Assembly: GCF_010729895.1 (NCBI RefSeq)
Contig: NZ_AP022612.1
Coordinates: forward strand, 5,022,001-5,086,000
Length of the DNA stretch: 64,000 bases
DNA from: Mycolicibacterium confluentis
GTDB taxonomy: Bacteria; Actinomycetota; Actinomycetes; Mycobacteriales; Mycobacteriaceae
Direction: 5' to 3'
The translations under genes and the position numbers were made by a program. The notes under the pieces are model-generated. The model saw only the letters and a program-made list of their open reading frames with translations. It searched no databases and was not told the DNA's origin. Shown here one piece after another: positions 32,342-41,018 of the stretch. Each line of letters begins with the position of its first letter. Positions within the stretch are counted from its first letter, which is position 1.

Positions 32342-34909
32342 ATGAACTCCTCCCCCGCCGCCCTCCTCGACGACCCGTCGAACCTGTCGCCGCTGCACGC
32401 ACTGGGGGCCGACGCCGACGCGCTGTACACGTCGTTCGCCGCGTGGGCCGAGGCGGCGGGCACGACGCTCTACCCCCATCAGGAGGAGGCGCTGATCGAA
32501 CTGGTCAGCGGGGCCAACGTCGTCCTGGCCACGCCGACTGGATCCGGTAAGTCCCTCGTCGCCACCGGCGCGCTGTACGCAGCGCTGGCGGGACGGCGGC
32601 GCAGCTACTACACCGCACCAATCAAGGCGCTGGTCAGCGAGAAGTTCTTCGCACTCTGCGATGTCTTCGGCGCTGCGAATGTCGGCATGCTGACCGGCGA
32701 CGCATCGGTCAACGCGGATGCCCCGATCATCGCCTGCACCGCCGAGATTCTGGCGAACGTCGCGCTGCGAGAGGGCGGAGTCCGGGGTGGCGGCCTCGAC
32801 GCCATGGTCGTCATGGACGAGTTCCACTACTACGGCGATCCCGATCGGGGCTGGGCCTGGCAGGTTCCGCTGCTGGAACTTCCCGACGCCCAGTTCCTGC
32901 TGATGTCGGCCACCCTGGGCGATGTCGAGTTCCTGCGCGAGGACCTGACGCGGCGGACCGGCCGACCGACCGCGCTGGTCGCCACCGCCGAACGCCCAGT
33001 GCCGCTGTTCTACTCGTACGCGACCACCGCCATGCACGAGACCATCGGCGAACTGCTCCAGACCCATCAGGCGCCGATCTACGTCGTGCACTTCACGCAG
33101 GCCTCCGCGCTGGAGCGGGCCCAGGCCTTGATGAGCGTGAACGTCTGCACCAAGGAGGAGAAGGCCGCGATCGCCGAACACATCGGCGCCTTCCGCTTCT
33201 CCACGGCGTTCGGGTCGACGCTGTCGCGGCTGGTCCGGCACGGCATCGGGGTCCATCACGCCGGCATGCTGCCCAAGTACCGCCGGCTCGTGGAGCAGCT
33301 CGCGCAGGCCGGACTTCTCAAGGTCATCTGCGGCACCGACACTCTGGGCGTCGGCATCAACGTGCCGATCCGCACCGTAGTCTTCTCCGCTCTGTCCAAG
33401 TACGACGGCACCCGCACGCGCCTGCTCAACGCCCGCGAGTTCCATCAGATCGCGGGACGGGCCGGACGGGCGGGATACGACACCGTCGGCAATGTCGTCG
33501 TGCAGGCGCCCGACCACGAGGTGGCCAACCTCAAACAGTTCGCCAAGGTCGCCGACGACCCCAAGAAGCGACGGAAGTTGGTGCGCCGCAAGGCGCCCGA
33601 GGGAATGGTGCCGTGGGGCGAGTCCACCATGACCCGATTGGTGGAGGCGACGCCGGAGCAGTTGACCAGCAACATGCGGGTGTCCACCGCGATGCTGCTC
33701 GACGTCGTCGACCGACCAGGCGACCCGTTCGAGGCTATGCGACGCCTGTTGACCGATAATCACGAACCACGGCGCCGGCAACTGAAGCACATCCGCGAGG
33801 CCGTCGGGATCGCGCGTTCGCTGTTGCAGGCCGGAGTCGTCGAACACCTCGCCACACCCGAACCCGACGGGCGCCGGTATCGGTTGACCGTCGATCTGCC
33901 AACGGATTTCGCGCTCAACCAACCCCTCTCGACGTTCGCGCTGGCCGCTCTCGACATGCTCGACCCGGAGTCGGAGACTTACGCCTGCGACGTCGTGTCG
34001 GTCATCGAGGCCACCCTCGAAGACCCGCGGCAGATCCTGGCCGCACAGTTGAAGAAGGCCCGGGGCGAGGCGATCGCGGAGATGAAGGCCGACGGCATCG
34101 AGTACGACGAGCGCATCGAACTGCTCGACGACATCACCTATCCCCGCCCGCTCGACGAACTTCTGCACCACGCCTTCGCGGTGTACCTCCAAACCAACCC
34201 GTGGGCCGCCGACGGTCATCTGTCGCCGAAGTCCGTCGTCCGCGAGATGTGGGAGCAGGCCTGGTCATTCCGCGAACTGATCAGCGCCTACGGCCTGACC
34301 CGATCCGAGGGCGCCGTGCTGCGCTACCTGTCCGATGCGTTCAAGGCCCTGCGCTCGGGTGTCCCCGCCGCGACGCGCACCGAACAGGTCACCGACATCG
34401 TGGAGTGGCTGGGCGAATTGGTGCGTCAGGTCGACTCGAGCCTGCTCGACGAGTGGGAACAGCTCACCAGTGGCGAGGAACCGCACGCCGTTTCCGCGCC
34501 GACGACGCCACCCCGTCCGCTGACCGCCAACGAACGCGCGTTCACCGCAATGGTCCGCAATGCGCTGTTCCGTCGCGTCGAGTTGTTCGCCAGGGAGCGC
34601 TGGGAGGACCTCGGCGTCCTCGACGGCAACGACGGGTGGACCGCGGAACGCTGGAGCGAGGTCGGGGACGACTACTTCGCCGAGCACGACGAGGTCGGCA
34701 CCGGCGCGGACGCGCGGGGTCCGGCCCTGCTGGTCTTCGACCGACAGCGCGACCGGTGGCGGGTGCGGCAGATTCTGGACGATCCGGCGGGTCACCACGA
34801 CTGGGGCTTCACGGTCGAGGTCGACCTGCGCGAGTCCGACGAGCAGGGCGCGGCAGTGCTGCGCGTCACCCACGCGGGCCGTTTCGATACCATTGGCTTC
34901 GAAATCTGA
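32342..34909 (+). CDS. DEAD/DEAH-box RNA helicase with DUF3516 C-terminal domain
   Basis: 855 residues. SF2 core: Walker A ATPTGSGKS (63-71), Walker B variant DEFH (159-162), SATLGD (about 187-192), and the later GRAGRAG arginine-finger motif (HQIAGRAGRAGYDT). The C-terminal half is the DUF3516 domain. The arrangement is akin to Ski2/Mtr4-like HelY helicases but distinct in its C-terminus. Probably unwinds structured RNA in turnover or ribosome assembly. ATG start; the epimerase follows 16 bp downstream. Confidence 0.9.
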   Translation: MNSSPAALLDDPSNLSPLHALGADADALYTSFAAWAEAAGTTLYPHQEEALIELVSGANVVLATPTGSGKSLVATGALYAALAGRRRSYYTAPIKALVSEKFFALCDVFGAANVGMLTGDASVNADAPIIACTAEILANVALREGGVRGGGLDAMVVMDEFHYYGDPDRGWAWQVPLLELPDAQFLLMSATLGDVEFLREDLTRRTGRPTALVATAERPVPLFYSYATTAMHETIGELLQTHQAPIYVVHFTQASALERAQALMSVNVCTKEEKAAIAEHIGAFRFSTAFGSTLSRLVRHGIGVHHAGMLPKYRRLVEQLAQAGLLKVICGTDTLGVGINVPIRTVVFSALSKYDGTRTRLLNAREFHQIAGRAGRAGYDTVGNVVVQAPDHEVANLKQFAKVADDPKKRRKLVRRKAPEGMVPWGESTMTRLVEATPEQLTSNMRVSTAMLLDVVDRPGDPFEAMRRLLTDNHEPRRRQLKHIREAVGIARSLLQAGVVEHLATPEPDGRRYRLTVDLPTDFALNQPLSTFALAALDMLDPESETYACDVVSVIEATLEDPRQILAAQLKKARGEAIAEMKADGIEYDERIELLDDITYPRPLDELLHHAFAVYLQTNPWAADGHLSPKSVVREMWEQAWSFRELISAYGLTRSEGAVLRYLSDAFKALRSGVPAATRTEQVTDIVEWLGELVRQVDSSLLDEWEQLTSGEEPHAVSAPTTPPRPLTANERAFTAMVRNALFRRVELFARERWEDLGVLDGNDGWTAERWSEVGDDYFAEHDEVGTGADARGPALLVFDRQRDRWRVRQILDDPAGHHDWGFTVEVDLRESDEQGAAVLRVTHAGRFDTIGFEI

Positions 34910-34925
34910 GGGGAGGGACCCACCA

Positions 34926-35939
34926 GTGCGTATTGCGGTCACGGGAGGCACGGGTTACCTGGGCGCCCATTCGGTGAAGGCCATGCTCAACGAAGGGCAC
35001 GAGGTCAGGCTGCTGCTCGCCCCCGGGGACACCGGCGGTGCCGTGCTCGACCAGTTTCGACTGCTCGGTCCGGTGACGGTGGTCTCCGGCGACATCAGGG
35101 CCGATTCAGCGATCACCGAGCTCCTCTCCGGCGCGGACGCCCTGTTCCACGCCGCGGGCATCGTCGGGACCAGTGAGCGCCAGGCAACGGCGATGTGGGA
35201 GATCAACGCCTACGCGACCGAGAAGATCCTGTCCCGCGCGGTCGACGCAGGACTCGATCCGGTGGTGTCGGTGAGCAGTTACAGCGCGTTGTACCCGCCA
35301 CCGGACGGCGTGATCTCGGCGGATTCGCCGACGGCCTCGGGGCGCAGTGCCTACGCCAAGACCAAGGGTTACGCCGACCGCGTGGCCAGGCGTCTGCAGG
35401 CCGACGGCGCGCCCGTGGTGGTGACCTACCCGTCCAGCGTCGTGGGTCCGGCGTTCCACACCGCGGCCGGGGTGACCGAACGCGGGTGGGCCCCCATCAT
35501 GCGCTACGCCGTCGCACCGAGTGTGCGGGGTGGGATGCAGATGATCGACGTGCGCGATGTGGCGGACGTGCACACGCGCATCATGACGAAGGGCCGTGGA
35601 CCGCATCGCTATGTCTGCGGGGGCGTGCTGCTGACCTTCGATCAGATGATCGACGCCGTGGCGGACGGCCTGGGCCGACCAGTTCGCCGAATCCCCCTGC
35701 ATCCCAGTGTGTTGCGTGGGCTCGGCCGGGTCGGTGACGTCGCCGGGCGGTTCCTGCCCCTGGGCGACGGGCTCAGCTACGAGGCGGCCATGCTGCTCAC
35801 CTCGGCCACCCCCACCGATGACCGCAGCACGCGTGAGGACCTGTCGCTCACATGGCGCGATCCGCGCGGAGCCATCGCGGAGTCAGTGCGCGGACTGTCC
35901 GCTGGCAGCGGTCAGCAACTCGGCGATCCGCGCGCGTAG
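34926..35939 (+). CDS. NAD-dependent epimerase/dehydratase family protein
   Basis: 337 residues. An extended SDR with GGTGYLG at the N-terminus (residues 7-13), Ser in SVSSYSALY and catalytic Tyr/Lys in SAYAKTKGYAD. The GTG at 34926 has GGGAGG upstream; the frame continues into the helicase gene but that part is a shadow. It resembles mycobacterial 3-beta-HSD/dihydroflavonol-reductase-like proteins. Its 3' end overlaps the convergent TetR gene by 57 bp. Confidence 0.85.
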   Translation: MRIAVTGGTGYLGAHSVKAMLNEGHEVRLLLAPGDTGGAVLDQFRLLGPVTVVSGDIRADSAITELLSGADALFHAAGIVGTSERQATAMWEINAYATEKILSRAVDAGLDPVVSVSSYSALYPPPDGVISADSPTASGRSAYAKTKGYADRVARRLQADGAPVVVTYPSSVVGPAFHTAAGVTERGWAPIMRYAVAPSVRGGMQMIDVRDVADVHTRIMTKGRGPHRYVCGGVLLTFDQMIDAVADGLGRPVRRIPLHPSVLRGLGRVGDVAGRFLPLGDGLSYEAAMLLTSATPTDDRSTREDLSLTWRDPRGAIAESVRGLSAGSGQQLGDPRA

Positions 35940-36491
35940 TTCCTCGGTGTTGTCGTCGACGGCGACGGTCGTCAGGAACAACGAAGCCCCCGCGGCCAGC
36001 ACCAGCAGCGCCCGCGCGTCGAGTTCGGCGTCGCTGCGCTGAGTCGACGTGGCGGCCGGGACGTGTTCGGTGTACAGCGCCACGGCCGGGCCACTGAAGC
36101 TCCCCCACAGGGTGTTCCGCAGGGCTGGGTTCTCCTGCAGGGCGAGCAGCAGCCCCGGGACCGCGACCCGCACATCGGGCTGCGAGAACAGTTGGTGACT
36201 GCCCGCAGCCAGCCAGCCGATCCAGCCGTTCAGATCAGTTCCCGAAAAGGGTGTCAGGTCGGGGGTCTCGCCGAGGATCGCATGCAGCACCAACTCGGCC
36301 TTCGACGCCCAGCGCCGGTCCACGCTGGACCGCCCCACTCCGGCCCGCGCCGCGACCAGGCGCATGCTCAGCTCATCCCAGCCCACCTCGAGAAGCAGCT
36401 GTCGGGTCACCTCCAGCACCCGATCGTCGATCGAACTGTCGCGCGGCCTTCCAGCGGATCGTTCCGGGCTGCCGTCGCTCATGAGACCCAT
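35883..36491 (-). CDS. TetR family transcriptional regulator
   Basis: 202 residues. HTH: VAARAGVGRSSVDRRWASKAELVL. It sits 24 bp after the stop of the acyl-CoA ligase at 36516 on the same strand, so it is probably the last gene of the operon running from 43735. Start either at 36491 or at the in-frame ATG at 36482; neither has a strong ribosome site. No palindromic operator is seen next to it; its target may be the operon promoter at 43736-43780. Confidence 0.85.
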   Translation of the reverse strand: MGLMSDGSPERSAGRPRDSSIDDRVLEVTRQLLLEVGWDELSMRLVAARAGVGRSSVDRRWASKAELVLHAILGETPDLTPFSGTDLNGWIGWLAAGSHQLFSQPDVRVAVPGLLLALQENPALRNTLWGSFSGPAVALYTEHVPAATSTQRSDAELDARALLVLAAGASLFLTTVAVDDNTEELRARIAELLTAASGQSAH

Positions 36492-36515
36492 TGAACCGCA
36501 CGGCGGCGGCGCGCG

Positions 36516-38066
36516 TTATGCGGGCGTTGTCACAGAGTGGCTTTCGTCCGCGCTGTATCGGGCCACGAGGTCGCGCTTGATCATCTTGCCCGTCTCGGTC
36601 CGGGGCAGCTGGGCCTCGAAGGAGATCGAGCGCGGGCATTTGTAGTGGGCCACCCGTCCGCGCAGCCATTCGATGAGTTCCTCCGCGAACTCATCGGTGG
36701 CGTCCGCCGGGTCCAGCGTCTGGACCACGGCCTTGACCGACTGACCCATGGCGGCGTCCGGGATGCCGAAGACCGCGGCGTCGAGCACACGGGGGTGCCC
36801 GATCAGCAGATCCTCGACCTCCTGCGGGTAGATGTTCACCCCGCCCGAGATGATCATGTGGTGCCGACGGTCGGTCAAGTACAGGTAGCCGTCGGCGTCG
36901 AGGTGGCCGATGTCACCGACCGATGCCCACCCGCGGTCGTTGCGCGCCGCGGCGGTCTTCTCCTGGTCCTTGAGATAGCTGAACGGCAGACCGCCTTCGA
37001 AGTAGATCTCGCCGGGTTCGCCCGGGGGAAGCTCTTCGCCGTCCTCTCCGACGATGTGCGCCGCACCACCCAGGGGCCGGCCGACCGAACCCGGGTGCTG
37101 CAGCCACTCCTCGGCGCGGATGAAGGACACGCCCACCCCCTCGGACGACCCGTAGAACTCATCGATGATCGGACCCCACCAGTCGATCATCGCGCGCTTG
37201 ACCTCCACCGGGCACGGTGCCGCCGCGTGCACCACACGCCGCAGGCTCGACACGTCATAGCGGTCACGGACTGCGCTGGGCAGCTTGAGCATTCGGACGA
37301 ACATGGTCGGCACGAATTGGCCGTGCGTCACCCCGTGGCGCTCGATGGCCTCAAGCGCGCCCTCGGCGTCGAAGTGTTCCAGCACCACCGTGGTGCCGCC
37401 CAGCGCCTGCACCGACATCGACCAGAACGACGGCGCGGTGTGGTACAGCGGGGCTGGACTCAGGTACACCGACGTGCCGTCGATGCCGGCTGCGCCCAGC
37501 AGCGGCGTCAGCATGACCCCGGCCTGTTCGGGCGTCACGTGCGGCAGTTCGCGACGAATCCCCTTGGGCCGCCCGGTAGTTCCCGAGGAGTACTGGAGGA
37601 GGTCGCCCTCCCGCTCGTCGGGCACCGGGGTCGTGGGATGGTGCGCGACGCAGTCCGGGTAACGCTGCCAGCCGTCCAGGTCGTCGTCGGCGAGCAACCG
37701 CAGCTCCGGAAGCGCGTCCGGCAGATGCTGTTCCAGCGTCGCGCACACGTCTGCGGTGGCACGCGATCCGATGATCGCGGCGGCCTCGCTGTTGTCGACG
37801 ATGTAGGCCGCCTCCGCGGCGTTCAGGTGCGTGCTGATGGTGGCGTAGTACAGCCCGCATCGTCGAGCCGCCCACATCACGGCGTGCATGTGCTCGTTGT
37901 TCTCCATGAGCACGGCGACCGTGTCGCCCTCCCGCAGGCCCGCGGCGCGGAAATGATGCGCAAGCCGGTTGGCCCTGGCTTCGAGTTCGGCGAAGCTGAG
38001 CCGCGTTCCGGAGGGATGCAGGATGACGGCCGGTCGCTCGGAGTCAATCCATTGCCTTATCTGCAT
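36516..38066 (-). CDS. Acyl-CoA synthetase (FadD-like, class I adenylate-forming)
   Basis: 516 residues. AMP-binding P-loop YSSGTTGRPKG (159-169), the acyl-adenylate motif YGSSEGVG, TDRRHHMIISGGVNIYPQEVE hinge, and the C-terminal catalytic Lys in PRTETGKMIKR. Activates a carboxylic acid to its CoA thioester. The close relative at 53702 shares long identical stretches (VPT-FVRMLKLP, VVH-AAPCP), so the two are paralogues. Part of the AveC/LLM/SDR operon. Confidence 0.92.
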   Translation of the reverse strand: MQIRQWIDSERPAVILHPSGTRLSFAELEARANRLAHHFRAAGLREGDTVAVLMENNEHMHAVMWAARRCGLYYATISTHLNAAEAAYIVDNSEAAAIIGSRATADVCATLEQHLPDALPELRLLADDDLDGWQRYPDCVAHHPTTPVPDEREGDLLQYSSGTTGRPKGIRRELPHVTPEQAGVMLTPLLGAAGIDGTSVYLSPAPLYHTAPSFWSMSVQALGGTTVVLEHFDAEGALEAIERHGVTHGQFVPTMFVRMLKLPSAVRDRYDVSSLRRVVHAAAPCPVEVKRAMIDWWGPIIDEFYGSSEGVGVSFIRAEEWLQHPGSVGRPLGGAAHIVGEDGEELPPGEPGEIYFEGGLPFSYLKDQEKTAAARNDRGWASVGDIGHLDADGYLYLTDRRHHMIISGGVNIYPQEVEDLLIGHPRVLDAAVFGIPDAAMGQSVKAVVQTLDPADATDEFAEELIEWLRGRVAHYKCPRSISFEAQLPRTETGKMIKRDLVARYSADESHSVTTPA

Positions 38067-38109
38067 GTCAGCTCATTCCCTTCCCCGCGAGCGCTGGGTT
38101 CTGCGGAGG

Positions 38110-39138
38110 TCACGCCGGCAGCGGGCACGGCGGGTTGTGGCCGATGCCGCACATGTTGTGGTGCACGTAGCTCGGGATGTCGTCAGCCGGAGGCTGGGTG
38201 TCGGCGTGCTGGTTGATGAAATTGAAGCCCAGCATGAACACCATCATGATCAGGTTGAACACCGCGGTGAGCGCCAGGATGCGCACCACCGGCACCCAGC
38301 GGGTGTTGCCGAGGCGTTCGATGCCCTTGTCGGTGATCATCAGGCCGTTGTTGTCACGGAAGCAGTAGATGCCGATGGACAGCACAGTCACCACACCTCC
38401 GAAGAAAACGCCCTCGTAGAGCGGGAATTGGTGCATGGTGCCACTGAAGACCGCCCAGTCGGCATTCACCCGCAGATAGTGCCAGGCACCGATCCGGTGG
38501 AAAAACTGCTCCAGCGTGATGCACAGGAACGTGAACAACGCGATCATGAACACGATCACGCCCGCCCTGTTGATCCGCGGGAACCGCTTGCGCACCGTTT
38601 CGATCAGCTTGTCGATGCCCATGATGGCCAGCGGTGTCAGCACGATGTAGCTGGCCAGGAAGTAGATGATCGGCTGCGGGTTCTCCGCACCCTTCTCGAC
38701 CCAGCCGGGGATGAACTCGCCCCACGTGCCCATGTTGAAGAAGCCGCCGTTGTAACCGAACACCGGTCGGACCGCGTTGACGCCGACGTCCTGCCAGGCT
38801 GCCAGCAGCCAGGCCAGGACGAAGACGCCGAGAGTGGGGAACTCCCTCTCCCTGCGCATCTTTCGGATGATGAACCAGAAGAGTCCCACGCCGAGCACCA
38901 GGCAGCCGATCTCCCAGAACCGGATCCACGCCATGGTGGATCCTGGGATCTCGTCGGGCCCGTTGGGCGCAGGCGTGAACTTGTCGGAGAAGATCCAGCG
39001 CAGGTAGACGTACATCTGGAAGACGACGAACACCGCGCCGAGCCTGGCCAGCCAGACGATCGGGGGTGAGTCCTTGGCACCGGTCCACAGCCGATCGAAG
39101 TTCTCCGGTTCGGTCCCGGTCTTCGGATCTGCGGTCAT
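38110..39138 (-). CDS. Spirocyclase AveC-family membrane protein
   Basis: 342 residues with about seven to eight transmembrane segments (RLGAVFVVFQMYVYLRWIF, CLVLGVGLFWFIIRK, LGVFVLAWLLAAW and others). It resembles the AveC-like family named after a spiroketal/dehydratase enzyme of avermectin synthesis; in mycobacteria the role is unknown and the genes sit in lipid or sterol catabolic loci. ATG at 39138 (AGGAG upstream) overlaps the LLM gene stop by 4 bp. A membrane-bound step on a hydrophobic cyclic substrate is a reasonable inference. Confidence 0.8.
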   Translation of the reverse strand: MTADPKTGTEPENFDRLWTGAKDSPPIVWLARLGAVFVVFQMYVYLRWIFSDKFTPAPNGPDEIPGSTMAWIRFWEIGCLVLGVGLFWFIIRKMRREREFPTLGVFVLAWLLAAWQDVGVNAVRPVFGYNGGFFNMGTWGEFIPGWVEKGAENPQPIIYFLASYIVLTPLAIMGIDKLIETVRKRFPRINRAGVIVFMIALFTFLCITLEQFFHRIGAWHYLRVNADWAVFSGTMHQFPLYEGVFFGGVVTVLSIGIYCFRDNNGLMITDKGIERLGNTRWVPVVRILALTAVFNLIMMVFMLGFNFINQHADTQPPADDIPSYVHHNMCGIGHNPPCPLPA

Positions 39139-40142
39139 TCCTGCACTCCTGCCTCGGTGAAAAGTCTGACGACCTGAGTTCCGTAGTGGTTGCGACGCCG
39201 CGGGCTGACAAGGAAGCCCGGAGCCGAACAGAATCCGATGTCGGGCAACCGGTTCCGGGCGGCGAGCATCTCCTTGGCCTGATCGAGCCCGCCGCACACG
39301 GCGATGGCCCACAACATCTCCTCGGAGACGTGTCTGCCGAGGTTTTTCAAGTCACCGGCTGCGAAATCGGCTCGGATGGCGGCGACCTCGTCCTGCCACC
39401 CATGCAACTCCACGAGGAAGTCGTAGGTCCGGACGGTGAGCTCGAACGCGATCTGGCGCTTGGCATCCTCCACCGCGCGCTGCGGGTCGTCGTCGTCGAT
39501 CGCGGTGGTGATCCAGCCCCAGCGCCGCAGACCGGCGGAATCACGTCCGACTCCGTCCGCACCCTCGCGCAACTGCGGATCGACCACCTCGGTCCACCAC
39601 CGGTCGGTGAACAGCGGATGGCCGAGTACGCCGTCGGCCACCCGGCCCGCGGTGCGGATCATGTGCTTGTTGAACGCGCCCAACAGGATCGGCACGTCGA
39701 TGCGGCCCAGCACCGGCGCCCGAATATGAGCGTTGAGCGAATAGAACTCACCGTCGAAGCTGATCTTCTCGTAGTTCTCGGCCTCCAGGAAGGCCCGGAT
39801 GCACGTGACGAGCTCAGCCATCCGGCGGGCCGGGTGGCTGGAGTCCACCCCGAACCAGTCCCGGTTCATCCGTGCCGTGCCCGCGCCCAATCCCAGAAAC
39901 ACCCGGCCCGGCGCGATCTTGTGCAGATGCCGCATCGAGGACGCATGCACGAACGGGGATCGGGCGAACGCGTACGCGATGCCCGGCCCCGAGAGGGCGG
40001 TCGTGGTGGACCGCGCCATCTCGGTGGCCGTCACGTACGCGCTGGTGTCGGCGAACTCGCCGGAGCAGAACGCCGACGCGCACGCCTCCTCGGCGGCGCT
40101 GGCGAGTTCAGCACCCGGCCACGGCATCCCCCATCGCATCAC
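39135..40142 (-). CDS. LLM-class (F420-dependent) oxidoreductase
   Basis: 335 residues. A luciferase-like TIM barrel: SGPGIAYAFARSPFVHASSMRHLHKIAPGRVFLGLGAG and PARRMAELVTCIRAFL are typical of F420-dependent mycobacterial enzymes. Reduces or oxidises a substrate with coenzyme F420 (or acts as a monooxygenase with FMN). Translationally coupled to the AveC gene and preceded by the SDR with a 9-bp gap. Confidence 0.87.
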   Translation of the reverse strand: MMRWGMPWPGAELASAAEEACASAFCSGEFADTSAYVTATEMARSTTTALSGPGIAYAFARSPFVHASSMRHLHKIAPGRVFLGLGAGTARMNRDWFGVDSSHPARRMAELVTCIRAFLEAENYEKISFDGEFYSLNAHIRAPVLGRIDVPILLGAFNKHMIRTAGRVADGVLGHPLFTDRWWTEVVDPQLREGADGVGRDSAGLRRWGWITTAIDDDDPQRAVEDAKRQIAFELTVRTYDFLVELHGWQDEVAAIRADFAAGDLKNLGRHVSEEMLWAIAVCGGLDQAKEMLAARNRLPDIGFCSAPGFLVSPRRRNHYGTQVVRLFTEAGVQE

Positions 40143-40151
40143 GGTCGACCG

Positions 40152-41006
40152 TCAGAACTTCACGCTCGCACCGCCGTCAACCTTCAGCTGAACCCCGGTG
40201 ACGTACCGGGATTCGTCAGACGCCAGGTAGCAGATGGCGTTTGAGACGTCCTCGGGCTCAACGTACGGAATCGGCATGCCCTGCAGCATCGGGAATGTCA
40301 GCAGCGCGTCGTCGACGGTGGGGTTGGGCAGGTCAGGACGGAACATCTTGTACATCTGCTCGTTGTGCAGCATCGGGGTATTGACGTTGGTGGGATGAAC
40401 GACGTTGGCGCGGATGGACAGCGGCGCAAGTTGTGCGGCCAGCGCCATCGTGTACCGGTCGACGAACTGCTTGGCCAGGTTGTAGCCCGCACCGCCGGCG
40501 CCGTTGGGTCCCATGCCGCCGCCCGCACCGGCCTTCTCGGCCAGCAGACCGGCCACCGAACCCACGGTGATGACCGACGCGCCCGCGGTCAGGTACTCCA
40601 GTGCCACGTGCACGGTGTTCACCACGCCGAGGAAGTCGACGTCAAAAGCGTTGGCGAAGGCGCCGATCGGCTGCCCCTGACCCAGCGGACAGATGCCCGC
40701 GTTGGCCACCACCACATCGAGCTTGCCCAACTCGGCGACCGCGGGTGCCAACGCGGCCTGCAAAGACTCGCGGTTGCGGACGTCAACCTCGGCCGAGATC
40801 ACCCGGTGCCCGGACTTCTCCACCTCACGGCAGGCCTCTTCGAGATCATCCTTGGAGGCCAGCGGGTACGAGTTGTGCTCGATGTCGGCGCAGATGTCCA
40901 GCAGGATCAGGTCTGCGCCCTCCTCGGCCAACTTGACCGCGTGACGACGTCCCTGACCCCGCGCCGCACCGGTGACGAGCACCACTTTTCCTTCGACACG
41001 ACCCAT
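40152..41006 (-). CDS. Mycofactocin-coupled SDR family oxidoreductase
   Basis: 284 residues from the ATG at 41006 (AAAGGT upstream; an in-frame start three codons earlier at 41015 is possible). TGAARGQGRRHAVKLAEEG, mycofactocin-type insertion (DICADIEHNSYPLASKDDLEEA), NAG, and catalytic YNLAK. One of four such SDRs in the window. Expected to oxidise a hydroxyl of the pathway intermediate, passing electrons to mycofactocin. Confidence 0.9.
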   Translation of the reverse strand: MGRVEGKVVLVTGAARGQGRRHAVKLAEEGADLILLDICADIEHNSYPLASKDDLEEACREVEKSGHRVISAEVDVRNRESLQAALAPAVAELGKLDVVVANAGICPLGQGQPIGAFANAFDVDFLGVVNTVHVALEYLTAGASVITVGSVAGLLAEKAGAGGGMGPNGAGGAGYNLAKQFVDRYTMALAAQLAPLSIRANVVHPTNVNTPMLHNEQMYKMFRPDLPNPTVDDALLTFPMLQGMPIPYVEPEDVSNAICYLASDESRYVTGVQLKVDGGASVKF

Positions 41007-41018
41007 CTGCTGCACCTT

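Noticed and set aside
32294..34219. 641-residue minus-strand frame opposite the helicase
   Set aside because: Helicase motifs on the plus strand are complete; the other frame is a GC shadow.
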